The notes beneath the pieces are model-generated. The model was not told the DNA's origin, made no database searches, and saw only the letters and a list, made by a program, of their open reading frames with translations. Positions 49,681 through 63,800 of a DNA stretch of 64,000 bases are shown here, piece by piece. The DNA is from Helopsaltes ochotensis (Eukaryota; Chordata; Aves; Passeriformes; Locustellidae), in NCBI GenBank assembly GCA_013400155.1, contig VXBM01000097.1, forward strand, positions 433,947-497,946, written 5' to 3'. How positions within the stretch are numbered: the first letter of the stretch is position 1; every line of letters begins with the position of its first letter. The position numbers and the translations under genes were made by a program.

Positions 49681-52600
49681 AACCTGACTGACCTTTCAGC
49701 TGATCACTCCTCTCCTTCCTGACAACTCAAGAATACTATACAGCCTTGGATCATGAGTTTTTAAAAACTCTTTTTTAAACTCTGAACAGCAAGCAGATGA
49801 AAATATATTTAAGAAAACATTTTCCTAGCAACTACTAAAGTGTGAATAAATAGTTCTGGGTGACCATTGGTAGTAGCTACCAACCTTTTCAGACATTTTT
49901 AAGACTGAAGTGGTTAGTGTGACTTCAGCTATGTTACACTCCAGAAACAATTTCAAAAATAGCAAGAGTCTTCTTTGTTAGGAGATCTTAAAGTATCTAA
50001 ACACAAAAATTTCTGATTCCTAATATGTAAAGTGCTTAATTTATTGCAAGCTACATCATTCAAAATGCTGTTTTCAAAATAAGAGCTTCTGGCCTAGGGA
50101 CTTACATAAAGAAGGTGTGTTCTTTACTGTTTTAATGTGCCTTAACTATATAATTGATGAAATGATTCATTCTGCATATTTAATGCTTCTGTACCCAGAA
50201 GACCATACCTAGACAGAGCATGAGCAAAGTATGCACCAAGAAAAGACAGGACTAAGAAAATATCTTTGCTAAGAAAGGAAAGGAAAAGGACAAAAGTTAG
50301 CAGTTCCCCACCTTGAATTGAAAGCGCAGGCTCAAATGTTTAAACAGTCATTAATGACAAAATTTGGTTCCCAGGGTGAAATTCTGCCATGGCTATCCCC
50401 AAAGTCAGCCACCCTTCTCCCCTGACTGCAGTAGGGCCAGCATTTAATTTCCCAGGGCTTTCAGTGAGGACAGGATCACAGCACAGCAAAAGTTGGCAGA
50501 TTGTTAAAATTAGCTGTTTCTGGTGTCCATCCTCTCATGATCTCCACAAAAATTCCTAATCAATTGCATTGCAATTAATTGCAGAAATATCCCACTAAAT
50601 ACACATAAATCTTTCCAGACGGACCCACTTAAGAGGAAAATTTAGTAGCTGGTGTAAATCCACCTTTCTCGACATGTCTTTCCTTTTTTGATTTATTTTT
50701 AATCTTGCACTTCTCCATTTTCCAATAGCTTTCATCCCTCGTTCCATACTCCTCCCTCTCAAGGAAAATGCAGGGTGACAGTATAGACTGCACGGCAGCA
50801 GGAGGAATGAAAGGTTTATTTCAAAGTTGCTCTGTTCTTTTTTTTTCTGTGTGTGGCTTTGTTAAGTACATACTGTATTTCTGAAATCCAGCTAGGAAAA
50901 ACTAGAAAAGTCTTCCAATTATAATCCTTGATATTTCCCCTGAAGCTAAACCAAAGCCCCTTTGAACTAGAAAAGTGTCTTTCAAAAATGAGAAGGGCAA
51001 GACCTGAACTTTTCTACCTGTAGTCTTCTAGTCCAAGATTAGAGTTGTGAGTTGATTTTTTTTCCCTCTTTTCTCCTCAAGGAAGAAAATACACTGATTT
51101 TTAATACAACTATTTTTAGTTAATCCAGCTTTCTTTTTATTCTCTGTAGCCAATGCCTGCACCAGTCATTTGAGCATTATTTAAGTTATATGTCTACATC
51201 AAAAGTAACAGTTTCCCTGGTGTGTATTTGCTGGCTGTGCAGAGGAGGTAAATAAGATTTTGCAGTGCTTCTTGTCAAAAATCCCATTGTCACAGGCGTG
51301 TTTATTGATTGATTTTCCCAAGTATGTAAGTTATGGATTAGCCTTTGCTCACGTTAGAAAACAGTTTCCATTAGGAAGTCAATGCGTCGTAAGGTGCAGA
51401 AGGATTTAGCCTGTATGTATTCATCTGGTGCTCTCCCAAATGGCTCCAAGGTGGGGTTGTGGGTGATTTCAGCAGGGAGGGAATTCATCATGCCTGCTTA
51501 GGGACTGGCTAATGGGCTTCTCGCTGCCACCCTGGGTGCTGTTCACGAGAACACAAAAATTGAGACCCTGCATGTGTTGGTTAGAATAACTGCTCTGATG
51601 CAGGTGGTTTAGAAAACTTATGGGTCACATAAACGTGACTCTTCTAGCATGAAGTGTCATAGCAAGGTGCAGCAAGGGTTTAATGTGCAGAAAGTGAATC
51701 ATTCCAATTTTTCTAATGGGTTTTCATATCCATATGAAGAAAAACAACTCGATTTCCTACATCTTTAAAAAACAACATGCTTTACATAAAAACTATTGGC
51801 TTTCTGCTTGATCTATGTTTTTAAACATAATATTATGCCCAGAATCTGAACTAAAAAGGTAATAAAGATACTGTCTTCTGGGACCAGGACAGCAATGAAA
51901 CTTCCATTCTCATAACTCACCAACTCTGAGTACAGCTTATCAAATTTATTTGCCTGGAATATTTTACAAGTAAACAAAAGGAAACATGTTCCAGTGAAAT
52001 AATGTTCAGTATTTTAATCTGAGGTCTGCATGAGGACAATTAATCATTCATTTTCCCTAATTACTTACACTTATTCCTCGTTTTTTAATATGCCTCCAGC
52101 AAATTAGACAAGAATCTTCAATGTGTTATTGGAGTTGTGTTGAAGATCATGTTACCTGCTTTGTTTGCTCCAGCAAAAGTCCAAAAGCTACACAGAAGAC
52201 AAACTAGACTAGAGTGGGAGGAAAATCTCATGAAAGGAAGTCTCCTGGTATATTAGCAAAGTTAAGAGTGGATATTCCTACCGCAGAATCTCTCAAAGCC
52301 CTTAACCAGAGTAAATTCCTTTATATATATTCATATCCAGCTGTATCCAGGAGAGACTGGATGGTTGCTTGGTTAAAGTACAAATATAAAGCATTACACA
52401 TTTCAGGGTCTCAGGACTCTCAGAGTTACAAGGTAACAGAGAAGTCTTCATTTGCTAAGGTGTTTTAGTATTTTTAGTTAGCCCATAATTCTAGCATGAG
52501 GACTTCTCACTGCTGGAATGCCAGTACACAAAGAGTACTGCTGGGTGGAAGATTGTGGACATCAATTATTTAGGCATTGAAGCTCTGAGTGTCACAAAGT

Positions 52601-54406
52601 TTAGACTCTTGTGGTGGAGCCAACACTTCTTCCCCTCCCAGACACATTGCAAAGGTGCCTACATCCAACCCTGAGGGGAAACCAGACACTGTGATTTCCC
52701 AGGACCGCTTGTTGGGAAAGCAAGAAGCTGAAACGTGAGAATTCAAGAGAAGAATGAGATTATTCATTGGCTGACAGGACACTACCCTACTCAAAGAATC
52801 CCCATATTTGTCCCTTTAAGTCCCAAAAGACAGGACTGAGAAGTGGTAGAAGATTTTTAATGAGTCCTCACAGAAGCACAAAGATATTGGTGGCTACTCT
52901 ACTATCTCCTTTGCTTTTGTTGAAAGTAGAGAGCCTTTGGACCACAGTCTAGCACTGCCTTTGCAATGGTTACCCCAGAAGATCTAGGAATGACTCTTGT
53001 TGGCCTAATCAGCATGGAAAAAGCCATTCCTATATTCTTTTTTGGATAAAGGATTAAATAATTACACTGCAGCAGTCAAAGTCTCCTTTCTAGACATGAA
53101 TATGATGTGGAACAGATCAAACATTTTAAGGTCACTACACAAGGGAGACAAAAGTCACACTCTGGACTTTACCTACATTGTTTTATTACCTTAGCATTGA
53201 CAAGCTGGACGATTTCCTCTGCTTAGCAGACAGTGCCTCAGAGAGAGGCAAGTCTGGTGACAGCTTTCAAGCTGCCTATTGTGAGGCATGTACTTCAAAA
53301 GAATATGTATTGTAGCAAGTACAAATTAAAAACACAGGCAAAAGTTTCATACAGAAAACACCTTCACTGTGAAGCAAAAAAACCCCCAACTGGTTGGCAT
53401 TGAGAAGCACAGCTCTTTAAGCTGGTATTGATTGATTAATTGATTCATTAGATGTATAGAAATGCTATTAAGAGGGTGAGGGCTCCTATCCACAAGGATA
53501 GGCACTCAGCACAGCTTCAGAGTACATCCGGAAAGCAACCATCCAAATTAAACACATCCCATCACAAGTAAATCCAATCACATAAACTCCATACCCTTTC
53601 AGTTGTCACTTCCATACTGTCCCGCTAATTTCAGAGGCTCTTTTGAGGGAAAAAACTGAATCCCATCACGTGCTTTGACTTCACAACGTGCCCTAGCTCA
53701 GACTATGTTTTACTCAGATGCAGAAGAGAAGAGGCACTTTCAGACCAGGTGTCAACAGCTTTTGAATTACAGCAGTGCCTGGGCCACCTTTCCTCACTCA
53801 TTTTAATCAAGGAGGTTCCAATTCAGATAACCCCTGCTGATCACAGCTCAGACTAACATTGTAAGAGAACCAGGAGAGAGTCAGAACTGCAATGTAGATA
53901 GGTATGCTACTCATATGTGCTAATGTATGCATATCTCCTGAAACAGCCTGAAATTGCTTTGAGTTCATGATTTTTTTTTGCCAACCCAGGCAAAGCTTCC
54001 ACTGATGGTACCAGGAACATTATTTGACTTGAAAGAGCAAGCGTGAATTTTGTGCATCTGCCCAGCGATGTGAAATCAATTCCGATAATGCCATTGAATG
54101 TAACTTATCTGAAAATTACTTTCTTGTGCTGCAGTTCTCCCTGTGAAACCCTGCAATGGTTGAACTGATAATGTTGGATCTGAAGTCTCATGACTATTAT
54201 GCAGTATTATTCTCCAGCTGGGAGACTTGGCAAGGCAACACATTGACATCTTCATGAACTTAGCACTTCACATCAAGGAGAGGATGTGAGCCTGTCAACT
54301 TGACACTCATAGTGCAATCTCTTTCAAATTGGCCCTTAGAAATCTTTACAATATGACTGAAGCTCTTCACAGTCATATAAATAGGATACATTAGACTCAG
54401 CCACCA

Positions 54407-54407
<1 letters not shown>

Positions 54408-54491
<84 letters not shown>
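54408..54491. repeat. Poly-A tract of 84
   Basis: This is an uninterrupted A homopolymer following TCAGCCACCAC and followed by GACAAAAAGTC. Its length matches the tract at 11.0 kb. No transposon or retrogene body is recognised upstream, and no flanking direct repeat was spotted. Confidence 0.9.
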
Positions 54492-54493
<2 letters not shown>

Positions 54494-55806
54494 CAAAAAG
54501 TCAAAGGGTACTAATCACACCCCTTCCCTCAAATTAATATTGTCACATTTACTTATTTGTACTTAGAAGATGTTGGTGAAATGTCTCTTCCATCTGTTTT
54601 GTTGCATACGTACACGATTAGGAGGAGTCTTTCATTTTATCTTTACTGAAGCTGTCCTTCAATTAACAGAATTTCTTTCTAGCTTGCCAGATATTTCTAA
54701 AGTTACAAATACATGTCATACTAATATCTAATCCTTAAGAAATGCCTTCACCTCATTAAATTAAATGGAGAACCATCTTAGGTTCATTACAATGGCAGGA
54801 TTAAGGGAAATGATCAGAGGTATTTAAAAAGTATTTGACAGGGTTTAAAAGATGAACAGAAATTCTGAGCACTTCCTCCTACTTACGTAGACTGCATGGC
54901 TATGAAAGCAATTTTTAAAATGATTAAGATAAACCAACAACAAGAACGTGACACTTAAGAGCCCACTTACAGTCTCACAGTCCTTTATATTGACCTGATA
55001 TACTTTACCTATTAATAAACTACCGTTTAGCTTAGGGAGAAAAAAGGAAATTTTATGTCACTCCCATGATCCATATTGCAGAAAATCTCAGAGAAAATAT
55101 GAAAGTCTAGGCAACAAGAGGATGTGCCCTACAGGCAAAATCTATTTGCCAGATATTCCCTGCACCATCTTCTGCTGATGCCAGGGAGATATTAATTCCA
55201 GTACTTCACATTGCAAAAGTATTGCACAAGGAGATAAATGCCTTTTGGTATTTTCACTCTGTTCAGATCCTCTACAGTTTTACACTTTCATAGCCATACT
55301 AGCAATGTGAGTCAAACTTCTGTTTGCATAACAGGTATGTTTCCTTCCATGTGAGATGAGTGCACAACAGCATATGGACTAACTGCAATTACAAAACTGC
55401 ACAAGGGCCACTTCTGTGCACAATGCAGCAGCAAAAACCCCACAGGATCAAAAATGGAGTGTAATCTTCATGCAAAATACAAACTTTGACAGCATCCCTG
55501 GCCACCTGAGACAGTTCCCAAGGGTCTCAGGTGTAAAACAGAAATTTGACATCAAACACCCAGCCATCCTTTCATTTAATTACTTCCTCTCATTTCATTA
55601 GCTCTGTGCTAGCTGAGTTGCATAAGCAATTCTACAGTGTGAGAAGGATCTGTAGCCATGGAAATATTTTTTCTCTGAAAGCATACTTGCTCACTTTGTG
55701 AAAAATGTATAATCCTCCCTGGCAAAGCAATGAGGATATTGGATGTTTGAAGTAAGCAGATTGAGCCCTGGGTATAGCTTTCACATTGCAGCCCACAGTA
55801 AGGGAC

Positions 55807-55925
55807 AAAAAAAACACCCCCAAACCCCCCAAAAAACCCAAAGCAAATCAAACAAAAAAACCCCAAAAAACAAAAAACCAAAAAAACCCAAACCAAACCA
55901 AAAAACCCCAAACAAACAAAGAAAA
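55807..55925. repeat. A/C-rich low-complexity block
   Basis: About 120 bases consist almost only of A runs and short C runs (AAAACCCC, AAACC and AAACAAAC units). On the plus strand it translates to Lys/Pro/Asn-rich peptide and on the minus strand to Phe/Gly/Leu/Trp-rich peptide. This explains the long frames on both strands here. Confidence 0.85.
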
Positions 55926-58900
55926 CCTGAAACAAAGAAACTCTTTGGTCCTGGGGGAGTCCTGGTACAGCTCCTATCTGAAGGCAGCCTTGCCTTACAG
56001 TTTTTTCTGAAGCAAAGGGGGTGCATCCTGCTTCTTTCTCTGTGCTTGGCAGGCATTGAGAGCCAAATCTCCATCACTTTTCTACCTCTTCCCTCTCGGA
56101 GGAGCTGACACCCGGAGGCGGATGAAGAGGAATCCCTCATTTCTTTCATCCCAGATTCAAGGAGTAGTGCCTGCAGAATACATGGAAATGGCACCTCACT
56201 CTTCGTGTGAGGAATAACCCAGTCCAGGTAGTGTGTCACTTAGTTCTGTGAATTTAAATACAAACTATGAACTACTAGAGTTATTGATAGGAGTTAATTT
56301 TTTTCTCCATTTTGCTAATGGAAGAGCAAGCCAGTAAAGCTAATCCTTATTTCAACTATTTTCAAGGGGCAGCAAAATACACAGTACATTTGATAATCTT
56401 CTTGCTTGTGTTGGTAGACTGGCAGAAGATCCCACAACATAGATGCAGGATCCTACGAGACCTTGTTCTGCTCTTGAAATTTGAGGGTATATGCCTCTCC
56501 ACCAGCAGCCTAGGGAAATAGAAGCCACAGTAATGCTTCATCAGAATTTAGCCAAAACAGCTGCATGTGTCCTACAGATGATTATTTCTTTTCTTTCTTA
56601 CACAAATCACATTCAACTGCACGTGGCTGCTGATACAGGGAATGGGACATTTCCTGCACAGAAGCAATGACTCTACAAGATCCCAGTCTATCCCACAGAT
56701 TTCAGACACCCATCAATATTTTTGTTTTGTTTCCATCACTTCAGGTCTCACATCTCATCTCAGTGATGAATTTATAGAATGAGGCATCTGTGACTTGTCA
56801 AAATTTACTTTTATATGGCAGGCAGCACAGACAAAATTAATTCCTGGCTATCACAACTGGATTACAGTAAAGCGCCATGTTAGGTTGAGCTCAGGATTAA
56901 ATTCAAATGTCCATTGGAAAGATACAGTATTTCACATTGAAGAACAATTGCTAAATTCTGGCCTTTTTTCAAAATCTAAGGAAGGGACAATTTATTATTT
57001 AAGCAAGCACTGCAGTAGATCAGGAGTGAAACAGACCTCCTGGCTATTAATTACTCTCCAGGGTGACCATCAGGGAAAACGGTCAGTATCAAACCATCTA
57101 CAGCACGCATGTCAGTGAGAGAAGGGATGAATATCTTCCTGCTTACTACTGCTCAAATACCAATTTGAGAATAGAAGTGAGGACCTACAGTATTAACAAC
57201 CACTGCCCAGCAGTCAAGGCCCATCAACAGCCACCCCTAAACTCAGAGGAGCTATTTGGGATTTGTAGAGTGCACTCTCACTCTCTGCACTTGTACATAC
57301 GTTTTTCCCCCACCTTGGAAGTCACTGTGGGAAAGGGATACTGCGCACCCAGGTCTTGCCCCAGCAGGGAGTCAAGCTGTGTCCATGGTGGGTGGCTGGA
57401 TCCCAGTTTACACAATGTAGGGAGCAAGCAACATGGTCTGACTTCCACCAGGTCCATAGCTTCCCCTGGATCAGAGTCCTGGAGAACACATCCTAAACGT
57501 AGCGCTTTCATTTAGGCTAGAGTGGGAGGAGAAAGTTCTGCATCCACCTGAGTGCTGAGACAGCACCATTTGATTTTAGCAGCTCAGAATGACAAGCACA
57601 CTGAGGCTTCACCTGTGCAGTTAAGTGCATCTGGGAACTAGAACTACGCCCTGGTTCATCAAAAACCTTGGGCTCTTGGGGTTCAGCCCAGAAATAACCT
57701 GTGATTTTGCCTAGAGGCCTCAGGCTAGTGCTGGGCAAGGGCTAATCCTTCCTTCTGACAGACAAGAACCAACCAGGAACATGGAGCAGAAGAGACAGGA
57801 TATGGGCTGAGATGCAGGCAACATATTCTTGGGAACCATTTTAACTTCTTTATTCCTATGGATCCCAGCAAATTCAGAGGGCTTCTGACAAGGTTGCTGC
57901 TGGTGAGCTGTGATTTCCACTCTGCTAAGGTCAAATGTATTCAAATAAACACAACTACACAGTCAGAAAGGGTTGAATATGAGTAAGATCATATTAAACA
58001 TATTACAAATATGTTAGTTTTTTAATCTTTCTGAAAAAGCATTCAAAAGCAACATACTCTTCCCTTCAGCATAATTTTCTCCCACTCTCCCTCAAGTCTT
58101 TACTTTGCTGATGGAGATGCCATCACGTGGTGCAACAGAGCTCCTCGTTTCCCCTACCTATAACCCCTGAGAGGCTGCAGCTATTCCTGCAAAGTGACAG
58201 TAAATTTTAAATAGAACTTGCTAAATCCTTGGCTGAAACAACAAATACTCTGTTGCCCCATGCAGAGATCGTGAAAGTAGCAAGGGCTGCTGGCCATTCC
58301 AGCACAGCACTGAGTGGGTTGCTCTGCATTCTGTAACCTGACAAGCATGCAGCAGATGCTCCCTTTGGGCAGAGCAAAACCTCTTAGTAATCTCTATCTT
58401 TTTAACTACTGAGTTGGCAATTTATTGGCTCCTGAGCTGGCAATTGACTGAAAAAAATCCCACAGGAGCAACAGTGTAAAAGGGAAAAGTGGTGCAAGGC
58501 AGAGCTGAATATGATGCCATGGGTGGTACTTTTTAAAACCACTCCCATCTCTGCAAAACACTTGTCCTTGAGTGTACATCATTTCCCCTTCAGCAGCTTT
58601 TTCCCCCTGTATTCTTTATTCCACTGCATAATATCAAAGTATCTGAATCTTGTGATAAGCACTACACACTTAGTACTAATCACAGTGGATTTTATCCCCT
58701 TGTTCTTTCTTGAACTTCTCTTAATTTCTCTACTTGTTTCTGATTGGATCAACTATAATTGTTATATTGATTCTAAAATTTTTCTATCTGCAATTTATCA
58801 GTGTCTTTTCTATTTTCTACTGCCTTTGACTGAAGGAACAGTCTGAATGAATCAGAATTAGGTCCACTCACAGCTGAGCTGTGGAAACCTGCTGAGCCAT

Positions 58901-59689
58901 TATAGCTAGAGCCCTGGATCCCAGAAACTGTCATAAATAAAAGCCATTATGACTAGTACCTCATGCCATTTCTTACTGTGAACATATGGCAGTATACTCT
59001 GCATGGCCAGGAAAACAATAACTGCTTTATGGACCTATCTGAATGTTAAAACAAGGAGCTTTTCTCTGATCTTAGGCAAAAACATCAGAGTTCCTAGTAA
59101 TTGAATAATACTATGATTTCCAAATTCTGCTTCAAACATTCAGTGCATCTTCCTCCTCTTGTCTGTGAACCGAGAAGCCAGACCCAGTGTGAAGAAGAAT
59201 TTCTTTTCCAACAGAAAAGTAGGTGACACGTGAATGCAGTTCTTGCATGTCTCTACAGGGCTGAGCAAAGTGCAGGAATCTTTGTCCCCTCTCTAAGGCA
59301 AGTTTATCTCAGGGAAAAAAGTCATCAAACCAAAAAGTCATGTGCAAAATAAGCGATGCAAATAAAATAAATAAGATATATCTGGGCGTCTTTGGAGATG
59401 GGAGCAAGCAGGAAGGAACAAAAAGAGAGGGGAAGCATGCGGGTGGAGAGAATGGGGATCTCCACAATGAAGCTTCCAGCACAGGAGTGAGATGGACATC
59501 TGCCTGCAGCTTTCTGCTGTCTTAGGTGATATGGTTTCATAAACTCTTAATTAAAACTCATCAATTCCTATACTAAAAACAAGTTGCAAGAGTCATGCCG
59601 TCTGTACTATGGGAAAACTCCTAAATGCTCTGCCTGTTTTTACATATGAAAGTGCTGTTCTGTCAATGCTGCCATTTTTGCTTGAAGAG

Positions 59690-60570
59690 CTCCTTTCCTC
59701 TCCTCCTCCCTCCTTTAGTGTCCCCTCCTCTGGTAAATCTGTAGATATCAGTTATATCCTCTCTCAACCTTTGTTTTTTCTCACCTGAAGAAATCACACT
59801 TTTGATTTCCTTTCATGGGATCACCTCCTAAGACCATTGTGCCTGTCTCACTCATTCCGTCTTAAATTAATTTTTGTGAGATTATACAAAGAGATGCACA
59901 CAGTGTTTCAGATACAGGCTGGAGCCCTGTACACGACATGGAAGTCACTACATTAAGGGAAGAATTGAATAACTTATGACCCCAATGAGCTTTTTCATAA
60001 CTACATCTGCAGCTGACTAAAAACCAAGACTTGCCTCCCACTCTGCTCCCAGCTCAAGAACCAGTTAATGCCTGAAATTCTTGTTCATGGTCCCAAAGTG
60101 CATATCTTTGCATTTTGTACTATAATGTTCTATCACATTTAAATAGCTCCTGATCTCAAGGTCATCTAATTATTTCTATATAATATAGTAATTCACATTT
60201 TTATTGTTAATGTGTCCCACATCTGCACCACCAGGAAAAATAAAATCATTAATTCTCTCCTACTTTTTGGTACTGAGGTCATTAATTAAAATATTAAATC
60301 ATTATTACGATTATTTATTTATTTTTTGTATTATGATGTCATAATCTGATAATTGTACTTTACTAGACACTTTCTAAAGAGTTCTCTTTTCAGCATAGCC
60401 TCTTGCCAGCTTCTTCTGGACCATCTTTCACCATCACTTCATAATTTTCATAAGGTCATCCTAATTTAATTAAGTTACTGTAAGTTTAGCTAATATTTTC
60501 CCATCTGGCACAACAGTAGACATTTTACAGAAGCCTGGAATACTGCTTACATATGTACTTTTTTTCCCCT
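59690..60570 (-). mobile_element. Very old CR1-type LINE remnant, RT and 3' UTR
   Basis: This is a strongly decayed CR1-clade LINE, sense on the minus strand. The best anchor is 60275-60298, where the minus strand reads FNILINDL, matching the conserved FNIFINDL motif of CR1 reverse transcriptase. Further upstream in sense (60.52-60.56 kb) a stretch corresponds to the region that normally carries the LDFxKAFD motif A, now disrupted. On the plus strand the low-coordinate end (CCCTCCTTTAGTGTCCCC, then CTGTAGATATCAGTTATATCC) follows the order of antisense CR1 3' UTR. Stops and indels are frequent and the catalytic YxDD is not intact. It looks far older than the 32-kb and 41-kb copies. Confidence 0.72.
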
Positions 60571-62559
60571 CCCCCTCAGCTATTCCATGCCCTACAAATG
60601 GTGAGGATTGAGCCTGGACTGAGTAGCCTGCAATCCTACAGATGAGCTGGAGTTACACCACCAGGAGGATGTAGCATCTTGGGGCAGGAGGCTGAGAAGA
60701 TCAAAGCATCTTTGGTGTCTGGGCAACCAGAGAATCAGGGCATCCACCAGGTTTGAAATTCAGCCTTCTCAGCATCCTACATCATGAGATTGTGAGGGAA
60801 ATCTTGCCCTGTTCCCCTCTCCCTGACAGGATGACAACAGGCATCACAACAAGAAGATGCCTTTGAACATTTCTTCCTAAAATCAAATTTTCCAGAAGGG
60901 ACAAGAGATTAAGGTGTTCAGCAGAAACAGGACTTCTCCCCACACATACACATATATATGTTTTTAAAACATCTTTCTTATTGTGCCCAATAGCAATTCC
61001 AAAAACACTGCTCTTGAAAATTATTGGTTCAGAACCAATGCAGTAAAGAAAAGTCCCAAGAGCTACATTTCTGTCAATTCCTTCAGTGCTTGCTGCTTTC
61101 TTGCAGCCTCCTAAGAAGTCCAGACTCCCGTAGGAGCTATTCAAGATGATAAAGTCATGTTAAAGGCCTTTGCAACCTTTTTTTTTTTTTTAATGTCAGA
61201 GCTAATACTTGCCCTTTGTGCTGTTTTCCTCTGGTATTACACAAATCCCGTGAGATTTTCCCATTTGACCTGATGGCCACATACCTTACCCTTGGCAATA
61301 AAAGGCATATCCATGCATGAGTCACAAACAGAACTGTTGCATTTCTTGGCCTTTCTGTAAATGGTAGAATTCACACTCGTTTAGAATTTTATCAAAATCT
61401 GTACTTGGAGAGCAGTGTGGATGTGAAAGGGAAAAATAATGGGTTTGGCACTGCAAGTGCATCAGAAAAAGGCCTTGTTGTGTTCTGCTCATTCAGTGAC
61501 CAACAGAGTTTGTGAGTGCTGATTTTCATTTGCCAAAACATTTAAGATTTATGGAGTCTTGTTTTATGCTCCTATCTTAGTCCTACCCAGGACTCAGGCT
61601 TACTGATTTTCTTTATTGTAGCTAATATTCTCTTATGTCAGAGCATGACATGAAAAACCTTTACAAAGATGGCATAAAAAAGAGATTACTTTTTTGGTTC
61701 AAGGTAGACTATCAGGTTTTTTAGAGTAATTTTCAGTTGAGACTTTGGAGTCTGGTGCCAACCTCATGTTACCTGCACCACTGGGGACACAACTGACACT
61801 TTGCAAATATTCCCATATTCTCCTTTTACCCTTCCTGTCAAGGATGACTCAAAATAATACAAAGTACTTGAACACATCCCAGCCATATTTGTTATGCCTC
61901 CAGCAAAATTTGATCCAAACTGTGATAGGATGGGTTTTTAATTGCCATGGGGGAGTCTGGAAAGTTTCTGAGGTCCGTTCTTCCTCTTTGTTTTATGGAT
62001 AATGCAGTTGTTGGCATAATATAGGCTCTAATACGAGAGGTAAAAGAGAAAGCTGAGATGGTCAACTTAATCTCAACATCAGTGCCTTTTTCATTTCATT
62101 CTTTATTAAAAAGGTCAGCTGTAATTAAGGTGCTTACTTATTTAAACACCTATAGATAAGGATGAATGATCTCTCAGAGCAGTGCCATGAACACTTAGAT
62201 AAAGATAAGCTAGATGTTTTCCAAGTGGCTGGGTCTGATTAAATTTCTTGTAAAATACTTTTGAAAAACTGGCTAAAGTAGTCTCAGATTTCCTACTGGT
62301 TATCTTTGAGATTTTCTGAAAAAATAAGAGGAGACCCAAAAAAGACTGCAGAGGGATAAAAACAATACTCCTTTAGAGCATTATAAGGTAGAAAACAGAA
62401 TATTATAGACAATGCAATTTCAACTCTGGGAGGAATGGTGAAAAACAAAAGTTGGAAAACGTATAGGCAATTTAAAGAAAAATAAGGAAGACTAGAAACG
62501 GCCAAAAAGTAGTCACTAGGAACAAATGCTGTAAGGTCAATTTGGTTGCTCTCCTTGGC
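60571..62559. other. Unique non-coding stretch, no gene seen
   Basis: About 2 kb lies between two old CR1 remnants. A 120-codon minus-strand frame (60782-61144) has no family resemblance. A short T run lies near 61180. Nothing else is recognised. Confidence 0.55.
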
Positions 62560-63290
62560 AGGGTAAACAGCTTGTATTTAGAGAGGTGGCGCAAGAATTA
62601 CCAGATATCTTGACTTGGGTAAGGTTTCTGACCTTACCGCCTATAACATACTCATAAGAAACCTAAGAAACACAGTGTAACAGAAACTAGGGAATAGAAT
62701 CCAAAGTGTCCTGAAAAACATCTGGAGAGTGTTCACTGCCAGACTACAATCCCATATAATGCTTCTCTATGGAGAGTTGCAGTCTCCACGATTTCCTCCT
62801 GACACAGATGGTAAAATATGTGGATTTAGGATGTGTGCTAAACTGACAGGCCTACAAACGTATTAGATAAGAGAAAAATGCAAAGTTTTACACTAGTAAA
62901 ACCATTACATAAGGTAATCTTTTTCTTCCCCTTGGGGCTTGCAAGGACTGAGTTTTTGGCCAACATGAGGCTAGGCAGGTATGGAACACATGGGGAGAAG
63001 TAGAGAGTGACAAAAAGATCCCAGTTTTCTGCAAAAATTTGGGCTAGTTTGATTTAGGGAAAATGCTAAGAGGCAGCAAATAACAGTGTTCATCTATGCA
63101 AAGAACACTGTAAAAAGCTCTTACCCGTGACAAAGGAAGACAGTAAAAAGCTAATGAAGTTCAACTACAGCAAGAGTAGATATTAGGAAAAGCTTTCAGC
63201 AATAAAGATACTTAATTATCTATGGAATTTTTAGAAATTCCACCTCAGAAGATCTTTAGTAACAGATTCAGATAACTTGTCCATTTAAAA
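62560..63290 (+). mobile_element. Very old CR1-type LINE remnant, plus strand
   Basis: This is a decayed CR1-clade LINE on the plus strand. At 62606-62671 one frame reads YLDLGKVSDLTAYNILIRNL. It aligns with reverse-transcriptase motif A of CR1 (LDFSKAFDTVSHNILI): the first Asp, the Lys, the second Asp and NILI are retained, while Ala-Phe is lost. Downstream, an AAATGCAAAGTTTTACAC block near 62.88 kb matches the CR1 segment ending in a cysteine/leucine-histidine-rich motif. The region 63170-63270 (GATATTAGGAAAAGCTTT, then TATGGAA, then TCAGAAGATCTTTAGTAACAG) follows the order of the CR1 3' region. Frame breaks are many, and spacer sequence without similarity suggests insertions and deletions. 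Confidence 0.7.
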
Positions 63291-63800
63291 CTCCAACTTA
63301 ACCATAGAATATAAAAAACACTTTTCCTCTCTTACACTTTCTTGCCCCAGACTCCTTTCTTCAGTGCTCATTAGATGCCCCACGTGTGCATCTCCTCTAC
63401 TCTGGTGGAAGTTTTGCCACAATTCCATAGCTCCTTCCTCCAGCAATTCACACCAGCATCCTTTCATTTACCCATCTATTATAACCCCTTCAGCAGATTT
63501 TAAGGGCACCACGTTTTCTGCTACTACATTAACCCCCTTGCTTTAGCAGGTCTCTACCTGTTCCTTCACCTGCATACAAGCTGTGTGTGCTGTATGTGCT
63601 TGACAAGGGATGAACCAGTCCCTGGGACATGTTTGACCAACTAGGACATGCCAAGCAACACCTGGCACCTCTAAATACTCAACAATCCACCAGAATTCTC
63701 CCCCAGGCTGGGTTAAACACCTACTCTGAGAACAGGGGTGGCTGAGATTGGATCTGGCTGGTAAGGAGGTGGATTTCTTGAATTCCTGACTTCCACTCAG
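63291..63800. other. Short unique stretch between CR1 remnants
   Basis: About 0.5 kb has no recognised gene or repeat. A long minus-strand frame (63543-63944, 133 codons) begins in the neighbouring CR1 fragment and runs through here. I take it as chance. Confidence 0.5.

Larger units (their letters stand above)
49681..59689. other. Unique non-coding stretch, no gene seen
   Basis: There are 10 kb with no recognised gene. Frames of 152 codons (55781-56239, -) and 121 codons (55743-56108, +) come largely from translating an A/C-rich tract. A 150-codon frame (57063-57515, +) lies in a GC-richer patch but matches nothing I know. AT-rich high-complexity DNA at about 50.0-50.2 kb could be conserved non-coding sequence. 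Confidence 0.55.

Noticed and set aside
55781..56239. 152-codon minus-strand open frame rich in Phe, Gly, Leu and Trp
   Set aside because: Its C-terminal half is a translation of an A/C-rich low-complexity tract, and the rest has no family resemblance. The plus strand gives a comparable frame over the same bases.
57063..57515. 150-codon plus-strand open frame
   Set aside because: It has no recognisable domain, signal or repeat. It lies in a GC-richer patch with a competing minus-strand frame, so chance is the simplest explanation.
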